In this document: piece by piece, positions 53,562 to 62,781 of the stretch
Position numbering within the stretch: the stretch's first letter is position 1
How the letters are laid out: each line of letters opens with the position of its first letter
Source: Methylibium sp035762065
GTDB taxonomy: Bacteria > Pseudomonadota > Gammaproteobacteria > Burkholderiales > Burkholderiaceae_C
Assembly: GCF_035762065.1 (NCBI RefSeq)
Contig: NZ_DASTPW010000010.1
Location: 52,047-116,046 of the forward strand
Reading direction: 5' to 3'
DNA: 64,000 nt
The notes under the pieces: model-generated
The model's input: the letters and a program-made list of their open reading frames with translations, nothing else
Databases searched by the model: none
What the model was told of the DNA's origin: nothing
Program-made: the position numbers and the translations under genes

Positions 53562-54683
53562 ATGGCAGCTGTCATGAACACATCGCCGACTCCGGTCGCG
53601 CAAGACGACGCGGTCGCCGCGGTCCAGGCCGACCCCTGGCTGATCGGCGCGCTGCGTTGCGTCGGCGATGCGGTGGTGGTCGTCGAGACCGACGCCCGCG
53701 TGCGCTACCTGAACCCGGCGGCCGAGGCGCTCTCGGGCTGGTCGCTCGACGCGGCGAAGGGCCGGCCGCTGGCCGAGGTGATGCGCTTCGAGGTCGACCC
53801 GTCCGCGCGCCCGGCTGACGACGAGCGCGACGACGCGATCGAGCACGGCCTGGTGCTGCTCGGGCGCGGTGGCCTGCGCACGGTGGTGGATCGCTCGGCC
53901 GCGCCGGTCGAGGACGAACTCGGGCGGCGCCGGGGCGCCGTCTTCGTGTTGCGCGACGCGACCGAGCGGCTGCGGCGGGAGGCGAGCGAGTCGGCAAGCC
54001 GGCTGCGCGGCGAAGCGCTCTCGCGCATCGGCCACGAGATGCGCACGCCGCTGAACGCGGTGCTCGGCTTTGGTCAGCTGATGCAGGTGCGCGCCTGCCC
54101 CGGCCGGGACGGGGGCGGCTGCTACGTGGACCACATCGTCGACGCGGGCCGGCACCTGCTGGGCATGGTCGACGACCTGCTCGAAGGCCGTCACGACGAG
54201 CCGGGCGCCGGCCTGCGCGTCCAGATGCAGCCGGTGGACGCCGGCGAGGCCATCGGCGCGGCGATGACGATGCTGCAACCGCTGGCCGAGGCGCTCGGCG
54301 TCGAGCAGCGCGCCGAGCTGCCGGCGCAGCCGGCGCACGTGCGGGCCGATCCGCGACGGCTGCGCCAGGTGCTGCTGAACCTGGGCTCGAATGCCGTCAA
54401 GTACAACCGGCCGGGCGGTCGGGTGCGCTGGGCCATCGACGACGCCGGCCCCGGGCCGGTGCGCCTGACGGTGCACGACGACGGCATCGGCATGGCGGCC
54501 TTCCAGCTCGACCGCCTGTTCCAGCCCTTCGACCGCCTGGGCCGCGAGGCCTCAGGCGTCGCCGGCACCGGGCTCGGGCTGGTCATCACGAAGGGCCTGG
54601 TCGAACGGATGGGCGGGCGGCTCGAGATCGACAGCCAGGTCGACCGCGGCACCACGGTGACGGTGCTGCTGACGCGCGCCTGA
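53562..54683 (+). CDS. PAS-domain sensor histidine kinase (soluble)
   Basis: A 373-residue kinase without membrane segments. PAS domain about 20-140 (VVVVETDARVRYLNPAAEALSGW is typical), HisKA with the phospho-His in RIGHEMRTPLNAVLGFGQLM (about residue 160), HATPase about 245-370 with N-box LRQVLLNLGSNAVKYN, G1 DDGIGM and G2 GTGLGL. A strong GGGAGG ribosome site (53551-53556) sits 5 bases before the ATG at 53562. It diverges from flhB with a 184-base gap. No response regulator gene lies next to it, so it is an orphan here. Confidence 0.87.
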   Translation: MAAVMNTSPTPVAQDDAVAAVQADPWLIGALRCVGDAVVVVETDARVRYLNPAAEALSGWSLDAAKGRPLAEVMRFEVDPSARPADDERDDAIEHGLVLLGRGGLRTVVDRSAAPVEDELGRRRGAVFVLRDATERLRREASESASRLRGEALSRIGHEMRTPLNAVLGFGQLMQVRACPGRDGGGCYVDHIVDAGRHLLGMVDDLLEGRHDEPGAGLRVQMQPVDAGEAIGAAMTMLQPLAEALGVEQRAELPAQPAHVRADPRRLRQVLLNLGSNAVKYNRPGGRVRWAIDDAGPGPVRLTVHDDGIGMAAFQLDRLFQPFDRLGREASGVAGTGLGLVITKGLVERMGGRLEIDSQVDRGTTVTVLLTRA

Positions 54684-54726
54684 AGCGGCCGGCGACGGCG
54701 ATCATCGCGGCCTCAAGGAGACCGCC

Positions 54727-55110
54727 ATGCCCCTCGTCACCCTCACCGTGCGCAAGCCGAAGCCGGCCGACTTCAAGACCGCGGTGCTCGACGCCGTCCA
54801 TCGCGCGCTCGTGGCCTCCGGCGTGCCGGCCACCGACCTGTTCCAGCGCGTGCTCGAACTCGACGCCGACGACTTCCGCTTCGACCCGAGCTACCCCGAC
54901 CTGCAGCGCCCGCGCACCGATGACTTCGTGCTCGTCGAAGTGCTGTGGTCGGTGGGCCGCAGCGTCAAGGTGAAGAAGAAGCTGCTCGAAGGCCTGATGA
55001 CCGAGCTGGCCGGGCGCGGCTTCGACACCGAGAACGTGATGGTCTGCTTCAAGGAAACCAGCTGGGAGAACTGGGCCTTCGGCGGCGGCCGGCTGATCCA
55101 CGCGAGCTGA
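54727..55110 (+). CDS. Tautomerase/MIF-family enzyme
   Basis: A 127-residue protein of the 4-oxalocrotonate tautomerase superfamily, in the longer, MSAD/cis-CaaD-like group. Pro at position 2 (after Met removal, Pro1) is the expected catalytic base in MPLVTLTVRKPK. The C-terminal stretch VMVCFKETSWENWAFGGG matches the family's conserved end. A good AAGGAGA site precedes the start. Substrate unknown. It is the second gene of a series of small, likely independent genes. Confidence 0.8.
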   Translation: MPLVTLTVRKPKPADFKTAVLDAVHRALVASGVPATDLFQRVLELDADDFRFDPSYPDLQRPRTDDFVLVEVLWSVGRSVKVKKKLLEGLMTELAGRGFDTENVMVCFKETSWENWAFGGGRLIHAS

Positions 55111-55164
55111 CGCGGCAGGTATCTCCCAGGCGATGGCGAAGTGCCGCTGACCTAGAGTCGACCC

Positions 55165-55530
55165 ATGCCTTCTTCACCGGCCCCCACGACCTGGCTTGTC
55201 GGCGCCTCGATCGCCGTCGGTGCGCTCGCGCACGCGGCGCCCGCGGCGGGCGAGTCGCTGCGCTGCAACGGCCAGACCGCCTCCGAAGGCGACAGCCGCA
55301 TCTCCGTGCTGCACAAGTGCGGCCGGCCGTCGCTGCAGGACGCCTATTGCGCGCCGGTGTTCTACGGCGACACGCTGCATCCGGTGCCCGATGCGATCGC
55401 CGCGGCGGTGGTGCCCTGCCAGCCGGTCGAGGTGTGGCTCTACGACCGCGGGCCCGGCCAGCTGATGGCCAGCGTGCGGTTTCGCGGCGGCGTCGTCGCC
55501 TCGATCGTCTACGGTCAACAGCCGCGCTGA
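55165..55530 (+). CDS. DUF2845 family periplasmic protein
   Basis: A 121-residue protein with an N-terminal export signal (about residues 1-28, ending in AGES). The mature part keeps LRCNG, ISVLHKCGRPS and the C-terminal MASVRFRGGVVASIVYG, characteristic of DUF2845. Four Cys residues could form disulfides in the periplasm. Function unknown. The 54-base gap to the tautomerase and 21-base gap to the next gene leave operon membership open. Confidence 0.78.
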   Translation: MPSSPAPTTWLVGASIAVGALAHAAPAAGESLRCNGQTASEGDSRISVLHKCGRPSLQDAYCAPVFYGDTLHPVPDAIAAAVVPCQPVEVWLYDRGPGQLMASVRFRGGVVASIVYGQQPR

Positions 55531-55551
55531 AGCGGCGGGAGGGTCGCCACC

Positions 55552-55911
55552 ATGCTGCAAACCGCTGCCGACGTGGTGGTGGGCCTCGTCGGCCTGCTGC
55601 ACGTCTACATCCTGGTGCTGGAGATGTTCCTGTGGGACAAGCCGGCCGGGCTGCGCGCCTTCGGCCAGTCGCGCGAGCAGGCGCAGGCTTCGAAGGTGCT
55701 GGCGGCGAACCAGGGGCTCTACAACGGCTTCCTCGCCGCCGGGCTGTTCTGGGGCCTGAGCCTTGGCGCGGAGGGCACCGGCGTGAAGGTGTTCTTCCTG
55801 CTGTGCGTGCTGGCCGCCGGGCTCTACGGCGCGGCGACGGCGAGCCGCAAGATCCTCTTCGTGCAGGCGCTGCCGGCGGCCGTCGGGCTCGCGCTGATCG
55901 CGCTGGGCTGA
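55552..55911 (+). CDS. DUF1304 family membrane protein
   Basis: A 119-residue inner-membrane protein with four hydrophobic helices. The segment VVGLVGLLHVYILVLEMFLW, the LAANQGLYNGFLAAGL region and the short cytoplasmic loops are typical for DUF1304. Function unknown; no associated enzyme is nearby. Confidence 0.8.
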   Translation: MLQTAADVVVGLVGLLHVYILVLEMFLWDKPAGLRAFGQSREQAQASKVLAANQGLYNGFLAAGLFWGLSLGAEGTGVKVFFLLCVLAAGLYGAATASRKILFVQALPAAVGLALIALG

Positions 55912-55922
55912 ACGCCGGAGGT

Positions 55923-55940
55923 CCATCCCGTTGGGGATGG
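55923..55940. terminator. Hairpin after the DUF1304 gene
   Basis: Perfect 7-pair stem CCATCCC/GGGATGG with loop GTTG, 11 bases after the DUF1304 stop. No T-run follows, so a terminator role is uncertain. Confidence 0.35.
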
Positions 55941-56005
55941 GCGCGGCAGGAGGCGGTCACAGAATCGTTCGGCCCTCGTTCCTGGGGGCGTTCGAGGAGA
56001 CCGCC

Positions 56006-56548
56006 ATGAACCCTGCCATCGAGCAACTGATCGCGATCGCGAAGAAGGAAGTCGGCACCCGCGAAGGCCCGCTCAACAACACCGGCGCGCGCATCGTCGA
56101 GTACCAGGGCGCGACCTGGCTCGCGCCCGGCGCCTGGCCATGGTGCGCCGCGTTCTGCTGCTGGATCATGCGCGAGCTGCTCGAGGATTCGAGCGTGCGC
56201 CAGGGCATCGCCGCCTACTTCAAGCGTCCCTCGCTGACCTTCGGCGAAGCCGACAAGTACCGCTGCCGCGATGCCAGCGCCTTCGGCTGGGAGAAGTGGG
56301 CGAAGCAGCACGGCTTTCGCGTCCTCGACGAGCACCAGCTCGCCCGCGCCGGCGACTTCGTCGTCTTCGACTTCTCGCACATCGGCCTCGTCACCGAGAA
56401 CCAGCCGAGCCTCGCGACGACGATCAAGACGATCGAGGGCAACACCAACGGCAAGGGCGAGCGCGACAGCGCCAGCGGCGACGGCGTGTGGGTCAAGGAG
56501 CGCGAGCGCAGCCTGACGAAGAGCTACATCCGGATCTTCAGCGACTGA
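56006..56548 (+). CDS. CHAP-type amidase/peptidase without signal peptide
   Basis: A 180-residue protein of the CHAP/NlpC-type cysteine amidase fold. The catalytic Cys is in WPWCAAFCCWIMRE, the His in FSHIGLVTEN and the polar residue in TIEGNTN. The N-terminus AIAKKEVGTREGPLNNTGARI matches the usual CHAP start. There is no export signal, so it would need a phage-like lysis route, a specialised secretion route, or act only inside the cell. No holin, immunity or secretion gene was recognised beside it. Start chosen at 56006. Confidence 0.72.
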   Translation: MNPAIEQLIAIAKKEVGTREGPLNNTGARIVEYQGATWLAPGAWPWCAAFCCWIMRELLEDSSVRQGIAAYFKRPSLTFGEADKYRCRDASAFGWEKWAKQHGFRVLDEHQLARAGDFVVFDFSHIGLVTENQPSLATTIKTIEGNTNGKGERDSASGDGVWVKERERSLTKSYIRIFSD

Positions 56549-56558
56549 GCGGCGGCGC

Positions 56559-59198
56559 TCACAACGCCGCGCGACGCAAGGTCTCGACCACCGGCCGCGC
56601 GAGCACCTCGCGCAGGCCCCACCAGCCGGCCAGCAGCGCCAGCAGGCCGCCGGCGGCGGCGCCGGCGAGCGGCACCCACAGCGGCGCGTTCCAGTCGAAC
56701 TCGAACACCCAGCGGGCAAGCGCCCAGCCGACGACGAGCGCCGCGATCGAGGCCAGCGCGCCGGCCAGCGCGCCCACGCCCAGCAGCTCGGTGCGCTGCA
56801 CGCGGCCGAGCAAGGCCGCGCCGGCACCCAGCGCGCGCATCACCGCGAATTCGCGCGCGCGCTGCTCGCGCGTCGCGGTGACCGCGGCGAACAGCACGAC
56901 GAGCCCGGTCGCCAGCGTGAAGCCGAACAGGAACTCGACCGCGCGGATGACCTGATCGAGCACCCGCTGCACCTGCGCGATCGACGCGGACACGTCGACG
57001 CTGGTGATGTTCGGGAAGTTGCGCGCGAGCGCGTTGTCGAAGTCGCTCGACGCGACGCGCACCGTCTCGCCGTCCGCCGGCGCCGAGGCCGGCGCGCCAG
57101 GCGTTCGAGCCGGCTCGGCAAGCGGCGCGCGGAAGGCGGCCATGTAGGTCGTCGGCAGCGCCTCGGACAGTTGCGCGTTCGGGAAGATCACGAAGAAGTT
57201 GGCCCGCATCGAACCCCAGTCGACCTTGCGCAGGCTGGTGATGCGGCCTTCCTGCAGCACGCCGGCGATGTCGAAGCGCAGCGTGTCGCCGAGCTTCAGG
57301 TTCAGCGTCTTCGCGATGCCTTCCTCGACGCTGATCGCGCCCGGCTCCTCGGCGCGCCAGCGGCCGGCGACGACCTCGTTGTGCTCGGGCAGGCGCGCGT
57401 CGTGGCTCAGGTTGAACTCGCGCTCGACGAGGCGCATCGCGCGGTCCTCGGTGTAGTCGCCGGGCGCCACCTCGCGGCCGTTCACCGCGACCAGGCGGCC
57501 GCGGATCATCGGGTACCAGTCGTAGCGCGCCACGCCCGCCTCGGCGAGCTGCGCGCGGAAGGCCTGCGCCTGCTCGGGCTGCACGTTGATCACGAAGCGG
57601 TTCGGCGCATCCGGCGGCGTGGCGCGGTTCCAGCTGCTGATGAGGTCGGTGCGCAGCAGCACCAGCAGCACCAGCGCGAGCAGGCCGACGCTCAGGCTCG
57701 ACACCTGCAGCACCGCGAAGCCGGGGCGCGCCGCGACCTGCCGGGTCGCGAGGATCAGCCAGCGCGGCGCGGTGCTCGCCGCCTGCGGCACCGCGCGCCG
57801 CAGCACCTGCACCGCGAGCCACGAGAGCGCCGCGAACAGCGCGACCGCACCGGCGAAGCCACCGACGGTGATCAGCCCGAGCCGCAGGTCCGACGCCACC
57901 GCCAGCAGCAGCGCCGCGAAACCCAGCGCGCCGGCGGCGAGCACGACGATCGAGCCCGGCTTCAGCTCGCCGAGATCGCGCCGGATCACCCGCAGCGGCG
58001 GCACCCGCGCGAGCTGCAGCACCGGCGGCAGCCCGAAGCCGAGCAGCAGCGTCAGGCCGACGCCGAGCCCGAACACCGCGGGCCACACGCCGGGCGCCGG
58101 CAGCGACGACTCGACCAGCCCCGCGAGCAGGACGACGAACACGAAATGCACCGCGAGGCCGAGCAGCACGCCCAGGCTGCTCGCGAGGACGCCGACGATC
58201 GCGAACTCGATCGTGTAGGCGCCGGCGATGCGCCGCTGCGATTCGCCGAGCACGCGCAGCATCGCGCAGTCGTCGAGGTGGCGTTGCGCGAAGTCGCGCG
58301 CCGCGATGCCGACCGCCACCGCCGCGAGCAGCGCCGCGAGCAGGGCGACGAGGTTCAGGAAACGCGCGCCGCGGTCGAGGGCCTGCCGCATCTCGGGCCG
58401 GCCGCTTTCGAGCGACTCGACCTGCACGCCGCGCCAGTGCTGCTGCGCGATCTGCGCCTCGGTCCAGTCGGTGAAGGCGCGCACGCGGCGGTCGCCCTCG
58501 GCCGCCGCCATGCCGGGCGGCGCGGCGACCGCGAGCCGGTAGCCGACGCGGCTGGCCGGCTGGATCAGGCCAGTGGCCGGCAGGTCGTCCAGGTTCAGCA
58601 GCGCGCGCGGCGCGAAGCTCATGAAGCCGGCGCCGCGGTCGGGTTCGAGCGCGATCACCGCGGCGATGCGCAGCGTCGCGTCGCCGAGCAGCAGCGCGTC
58701 GCCGACGCGCAGGTTCAGCGTGCCGAGCACCGCGGCATCGACCCAGACCGTGCCGCGCTCGGGCCCGCCGGTGGCCGTGCGTTCGGCGCCGCCCGGCGCG
58801 TCGGCGATCTTCAGCGTGCCGCGCAGCGGGTAGCCGTCGGCCACCGCCTTGACGGCGACGAGGCGCGACGCGCCGCCGCGGGCGTCTTCGGCGCGGCCCA
58901 TGCTGGGGAAGGCCACGGTGCGCGTCACCCGCAGGCCGTCGGCGCGCGCGCGCTCGGCCAGCGCGGCCGGCGCCGGCTGGTCGCTGGAGACGATCGCGTC
59001 GCCGCCGAGCAGCGAGCGCGCGTCGCGCGCCAGGCCGGCGTTGAGCCGGTCGGCGAAGAAACCGACCGCGGTGAGCGCGGCGACCGCGAGCATCACCGCC
59101 ACCAGCAGCAGCCGCAGCTCGCCGGCACGGAAGTCGCGCACGAGCTGGCGCAGCGCGGCGCGCCACAGCGACGGGCGGTGCATGGCGCCGGTCTTCAT
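56559..59198 (-). CDS. YbbP-type FtsX-domain ABC transporter permease
   Basis: An 879-residue inner-membrane permease of the MacB/FtsX superfamily with about ten hydrophobic segments and two FtsX-like domains (around residues 270-400 and 755-870). N-terminal ALRQLVRDFRAGELRLLLVAVMLAV is typical of YbbP. Large periplasmic domains lie between the helix clusters. In most genomes a YbbA-like ATPase gene precedes it; here it overlaps the stop of a RidA gene (ATGA) and no ATPase is adjacent. Role in envelope transport is inferred from the family only. Confidence 0.83.
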   Translation of the reverse strand: MKTGAMHRPSLWRAALRQLVRDFRAGELRLLLVAVMLAVAALTAVGFFADRLNAGLARDARSLLGGDAIVSSDQPAPAALAERARADGLRVTRTVAFPSMGRAEDARGGASRLVAVKAVADGYPLRGTLKIADAPGGAERTATGGPERGTVWVDAAVLGTLNLRVGDALLLGDATLRIAAVIALEPDRGAGFMSFAPRALLNLDDLPATGLIQPASRVGYRLAVAAPPGMAAAEGDRRVRAFTDWTEAQIAQQHWRGVQVESLESGRPEMRQALDRGARFLNLVALLAALLAAVAVGIAARDFAQRHLDDCAMLRVLGESQRRIAGAYTIEFAIVGVLASSLGVLLGLAVHFVFVVLLAGLVESSLPAPGVWPAVFGLGVGLTLLLGFGLPPVLQLARVPPLRVIRRDLGELKPGSIVVLAAGALGFAALLLAVASDLRLGLITVGGFAGAVALFAALSWLAVQVLRRAVPQAASTAPRWLILATRQVAARPGFAVLQVSSLSVGLLALVLLVLLRTDLISSWNRATPPDAPNRFVINVQPEQAQAFRAQLAEAGVARYDWYPMIRGRLVAVNGREVAPGDYTEDRAMRLVEREFNLSHDARLPEHNEVVAGRWRAEEPGAISVEEGIAKTLNLKLGDTLRFDIAGVLQEGRITSLRKVDWGSMRANFFVIFPNAQLSEALPTTYMAAFRAPLAEPARTPGAPASAPADGETVRVASSDFDNALARNFPNITSVDVSASIAQVQRVLDQVIRAVEFLFGFTLATGLVVLFAAVTATREQRAREFAVMRALGAGAALLGRVQRTELLGVGALAGALASIAALVVGWALARWVFEFDWNAPLWVPLAGAAAGGLLALLAGWWGLREVLARPVVETLRRAAL

Positions 59199-59593
59199 GC
59201 CGCGGCGCCCGCCTCGACGACCGCGTCGGCCTCGATCTCGACCAGCCAGCCCGGATCGATCAGCCCCTTGACCTCGACGAAGGTCGAGGCCGGGCGGATC
59301 GCGCCGAACACCTCGCCGTGGGCGCGCGCGGCTTCCTGCCAGCGGGAGACGTCGGTCAGCATCACCCGCGTGCGGATCACGTTCGCGAGCGGCACGCCGG
59401 CCTCCGCGAGGGCGGCTTCGATGATCTGCAGGCAGCGCAGCGTCTGGCCGTGCAGGTCGCCGGGTGCGGCGACGCCACCGCCCGGGGCGACCGGCGCGGT
59501 GCCGGCCACCGCGACGACCGATCCGACGCGCACCGCGCGCGAGAAACCGATCTGCGGCTCGTAGGGCGAGCCGGAGGAGACGAGCTGGCGCAT
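59195..59593 (-). CDS. RidA/YjgF-family protein
   Basis: A 132-residue Rid-family protein, a likely enamine/imine deaminase that detoxifies 2-aminoacrylate-type intermediates. The Arg in IRTRVMLTD and the C-terminal WLVEIEADAVV carry the family's carboxylate-binding and catalytic positions. The N-terminus FSRAVRVGSVVAVAGTAPV is typical. The start overlaps nothing upstream; its stop overlaps the permease start. It may be one of the several Rid subfamilies with other substrates. Confidence 0.85.
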   Translation of the reverse strand: MRQLVSSGSPYEPQIGFSRAVRVGSVVAVAGTAPVAPGGGVAAPGDLHGQTLRCLQIIEAALAEAGVPLANVIRTRVMLTDVSRWQEAARAHGEVFGAIRPASTFVEVKGLIDPGWLVEIEADAVVEAGAAA

Positions 59594-59779
59594 CGCGGGG
59601 GTCCTTGTGGGGGCGACCTGTGGGCGGCACGCCGGCGGTCGCTGGCGATTCTGGCGGCGGCGCTGCACGCCACGGTCGCCGAGGGCCATTGCGACCGCCG
59701 CCACGCGGCGGCCGCCGGCGCAACGCTGCCGACAAATCCGCTGAAGCACTGCGGGTCCGGGCGGCGCTGCAATCAAGGC

Positions 59780-60652
59780 ATGGTCACGACGCTGCCCTCC
59801 ATCTTCGTCTCGCACGGCTCGCCGATGCTCGCGCTCGACCCCGGCTCGACCGGCCCGTTCTTCGAACGGCTCGGGCGCGCGATCGACGAGGGCTTCGGCC
59901 GGCCGCGCGCGATCGTGGTCGTCTCGCCGCACACCGCGGCAGCGCGACCGGTGCTGCTGGGCGCGCCGACGCACCATGCGGTGCACGACTTCAGCGGCTT
60001 CCCGCCCGAGCTCTACACGCTGCGCTACGGGCCGGCCGGCAGCGCCGAGGTCGCGCAGCGCGCCGCGGCGCTGCTGCAGGCCGCCGGCATCGGCTTCGAC
60101 ACCAGTTGCGAGCCGGGCCTGGACCACGGCATCTGGTCGGTGCTGCGCTTCGCCTGGCCGCAGGCCGACGTGCCGGTGCTGCCGGTCGCGCTGGCGCCGC
60201 GCGCGTCGCCGGCCGCGCAATGGGCGGTGGGTGCCGCGCTCGCGCCGCTGCGCGACCAAGGCGTGCTGCTGCTCGCAAGCGGCAGCCTCACGCACAACCT
60301 GCGGCTGCTGCAGCGCGGCCCGCAGGCCCCCGGCTTCGATGCCGAGGCGGTGCCCGAGCTGCCGGAGAGCCGCGCGTTCCGCCGCTGGGTCGCCGACCGC
60401 AGCGCCGCCGGCGACCGCGACGCGCTGCTCGACTACCGCGCCCGGGCGCCGCACGCCGCGCTGATGCATCCGAGCGACGAGCACTGGCTGCCGTTCTTCA
60501 TCGCCGCCGGCGCCGGCGGGCTGGGCGAAGCGCGGCGGCTGCACGCGGCCGTGACCTACGGCTGCCTCGCGATGGACGCCTACGCCTTCGGCGACGGCGC
60601 GACGCGCCTGAGCCGTGCGCTGCGGCCGCCCGGGAACCCGGCCGCCGCCTGA
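59780..60652 (+). CDS. YgiD-type class III extradiol ring-cleavage dioxygenase
   Basis: A 290-residue protein of the LigB superfamily, of the 4,5-DOPA dioxygenase/YgiD type. Zinc or iron ligands: His in FVSHGSPM, the His-His pair in GAPTHHAVHDF, His in PGLDHGIWS and His in SLTHNLRLL. FSGFPPELYTLRY is characteristic. It would open a catecholic ring, but substrate is unknown. It diverges from ridA with a 186-base gap. Confidence 0.85.
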   Translation: MVTTLPSIFVSHGSPMLALDPGSTGPFFERLGRAIDEGFGRPRAIVVVSPHTAAARPVLLGAPTHHAVHDFSGFPPELYTLRYGPAGSAEVAQRAAALLQAAGIGFDTSCEPGLDHGIWSVLRFAWPQADVPVLPVALAPRASPAAQWAVGAALAPLRDQGVLLLASGSLTHNLRLLQRGPQAPGFDAEAVPELPESRAFRRWVADRSAAGDRDALLDYRARAPHAALMHPSDEHWLPFFIAAGAGGLGEARRLHAAVTYGCLAMDAYAFGDGATRLSRALRPPGNPAAA

Positions 60653-60700
60653 GGATCGCAGCCCGGTCGCCGCGCCTGCGGCTCCGCTGAAACTTGCGCC

Positions 60701-61084
60701 ATGACGCTCGCCCTCTGGCTCCTCACCGCCGCATTGCTCGGCCTGTGGTCACTCGCCGCCTGGGGCCTGCACCGGCTGCTGAGCAGCGACGCGCCCTGGC
60801 TCGTCGCGCTGCCCGAACGGCTCGACGCCTGGCTCGCGAGCCAGCGCTGGGCCGGCGAGCTCGACCGCTGGTGGCCCGGCTGGCAAGACGTGCTGCGCTT
60901 CGCCGCCGAGCTGGCGCACGGCCTGCTCGGCTGGCTCGGCGACGGCGCGCTGTGGATCGTCTGGATCGTCTGGGGCCTGGGCGCTGCGGTGCTGCTCGGC
61001 GGCGCGGCGCTGCTGGCCTGGCTGATCGGCTACGCGAAGCGGCACGCGACGCCGCCTTCGAAGGTCGAGCAGGCCGCGGCCTGA
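60701..61084 (+). CDS. Small hypothetical membrane protein
   Basis: A 127-residue protein with an N-terminal hydrophobic helix (about 3-25), a Trp-rich amphipathic middle (SQRWAGELDRWWPGWQDV) and a second hydrophobic hairpin (about 80-110), ending in a short charged tail. I do not recognise a family. The codon pattern and a clear ATG make it a credible gene. It lies between the dioxygenase and a convergent DUF1579-like gene. Confidence 0.65.
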   Translation: MTLALWLLTAALLGLWSLAAWGLHRLLSSDAPWLVALPERLDAWLASQRWAGELDRWWPGWQDVLRFAAELAHGLLGWLGDGALWIVWIVWGLGAAVLLGGAALLAWLIGYAKRHATPPSKVEQAAA

Positions 61085-61102
61085 GGCCGCGCGGCGCTTC
61101 GC

Positions 61103-61570
61103 TCAGCGCTCGCGCCGGTAATCGGCGCGCACGGCCAGCGTCTTGTCGCCTTCGGGCGAGATGTCGTGCATCACGATGCGCAGGTCGTCGGGGCCGGTCT
61201 TCATGATGCCGATGCGCCAGCCCAGGTCGGGGCCGATGGGCGCGCGGTAGGCGCCCAGCAGCGAGATCGCGCCCTGGGCGTCGATGCTGCCCTGCAGGTG
61301 CATCACCCGCTCGCGCATGTGCCAGGAGTCGATCCACACCGCGGTGGCGCGCAGGCGCTTGTCGTCGTGGCCGACGATCAGCAGGCCCTCGTGCTCGGCC
61401 TCCTGGTGCGCCCAGCTGTACTCGAAGCGCAGGAAGCAGCCCTTCGCCGCCGGCGCGATCAGCAAGGCCGACGCGGACGTGCCCTGCGGCGTCGGCTGGT
61501 CTTCCAGCCACAGGTGCTTGCGGCCGGCCCAGCGGCCGGCGAGGCGGGGATGGAGTTCGGCGAGGTTCAT
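61103..61570 (-). CDS. DUF1579-like protein
   Basis: A 155-residue soluble protein with a lipocalin-like pattern: LAGRWAGRKHLWLED, then successive strand-like segments (FLRFEYSWAHQEAEHEGLLIVG, AVWIDSWHM) and RIGIMKTGPDDLRIVMHDI near the end. It resembles DUF1579-type proteins seen in many soil bacteria, role unknown. Stands alone after the adenine deaminase on the same strand, 68 bases apart. Confidence 0.65.
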   Translation of the reverse strand: MNLAELHPRLAGRWAGRKHLWLEDQPTPQGTSASALLIAPAAKGCFLRFEYSWAHQEAEHEGLLIVGHDDKRLRATAVWIDSWHMRERVMHLQGSIDAQGAISLLGAYRAPIGPDLGWRIGIMKTGPDDLRIVMHDISPEGDKTLAVRADYRRER

Positions 61571-61638
61571 CGGCAAAGGCCAGGTTGGATCGCGGTGCAC
61601 GACCTTATCGGCTCGGTGGCCGCGCGCCCAGGCCGGCA

Positions 61639-62694
61639 TCAATCCGCAGCGGCCAACGCGGTCTTGAAACTGGCATCGAGCCGGTCGATCCATGCCGCCT
61701 TCTGCGCCGGCGCCGCGAAGCTCGCCTCGAAGCTGTTGCGCGCGAGCTGGTAGGCATGGCGCGCGCCGAGCGCCGGGAGCGCCTCGAAGGTCTCGACGAA
61801 GTTCTGGTTCAGGTAGCCGCCGAAGTAGGCCGGGTCGTCGGAGTTGACGGTGGCGCACAGGCCGGCGTCGAGCAGCGCGCCGAGGTTGTGCTTCGACAGC
61901 GCATCGAACACGCACAGCTTCACGTTCGACAGCGGGCACACGGTCAGCGGCACACGCTCGTCGGCGAGCCGGCGCATCAGCGCCGGGTCCTCGACGCTGC
62001 GCACGCCGTGGTCGATGCGCTCGACCTTGAGCACGTCGAGCGCGCTCCACACGTAGGCGGGCGGGCCCTCCTCGCCCGCGTGCGCGACCCGGTGCAGGCC
62101 CAGTTCGCGGCAGCGGGCGAACACCCGCGCGAACTTCTCCGGCGGATGGCCGCGCTCGCTGCTGTCCAGGCCCACGCCGATGAAATGCTCGCGATGCGGC
62201 AGGGCCGCCTCGAGCGTCGCGAACGCGGCCTCTTCGCTCAGGTGGCGCAGGAAGCACAGGATCAGGCGGCCGCTGACGCCGAGGTCCCGCTCGGCCGCGG
62301 CGCACGCGCGCGCGAGGCCGCGGATCACCGATGCGATCGGCACGCCGCGGTCGGTATGCGTCTGCGGGTCGAAGAACAGCTCGGCATGCACGACGTGGTC
62401 CGCCGCGGCGCGCCGGAAGTAGGCCATGGCCATGTCGAAGAAGTCGTCCTCGTTGCGCAGCACCGAGGCGCCTGCGTAGTAGATGTCGAGGAAGCTTTGC
62501 AGATCGCTGAAGGCATAGGCCGCGCGCAGCGCCTCGACGCTCGGGTAAGCCAGCGCGACGCCGTTGCGCCGCGCCAGCTCGAAGATGAGCTCCGGCTCCA
62601 GCGAGCCTTCGATGTGGATGTGCAGTTCGGCCTTGGGCATCGCACGCAGCAGCGCGGGCAGCCGCGTCCTGGGGAGGGTGTCGAGATCGGTCAT
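61639..62694 (-). CDS. Adenine deaminase (adenosine-deaminase-like type)
   Basis: A 351-residue amidohydrolase in the Add family. Metal ligands: HIHIEGS (His25, His27), HAGEEGPP, and the pair in NSDDPAYFGG. The segment GLDSSERGHPPEKF replaces the GDE-type motif of true adenosine deaminases; this SSE-xGxPPEKF pattern is that of the adenine-specific branch (COG1816 members such as the Pseudomonas enzyme). So it most likely converts adenine to hypoxanthine. It lies 87 bases after a BMP-family binding protein gene, consistent with purine uptake and salvage. Confidence 0.82.
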   Translation of the reverse strand: MTDLDTLPRTRLPALLRAMPKAELHIHIEGSLEPELIFELARRNGVALAYPSVEALRAAYAFSDLQSFLDIYYAGASVLRNEDDFFDMAMAYFRRAAADHVVHAELFFDPQTHTDRGVPIASVIRGLARACAAAERDLGVSGRLILCFLRHLSEEAAFATLEAALPHREHFIGVGLDSSERGHPPEKFARVFARCRELGLHRVAHAGEEGPPAYVWSALDVLKVERIDHGVRSVEDPALMRRLADERVPLTVCPLSNVKLCVFDALSKHNLGALLDAGLCATVNSDDPAYFGGYLNQNFVETFEALPALGARHAYQLARNSFEASFAAPAQKAAWIDRLDASFKTALAAAD

Positions 62695-62781
62695 GTCGGG
62701 CTTCGTCTTGCTTCACGCTTCGGTTGAACGGCCGGCGGCGGCCGGCGGCGGCAGGCGCCGCGCATCGTCCTTGCTGTCTGC

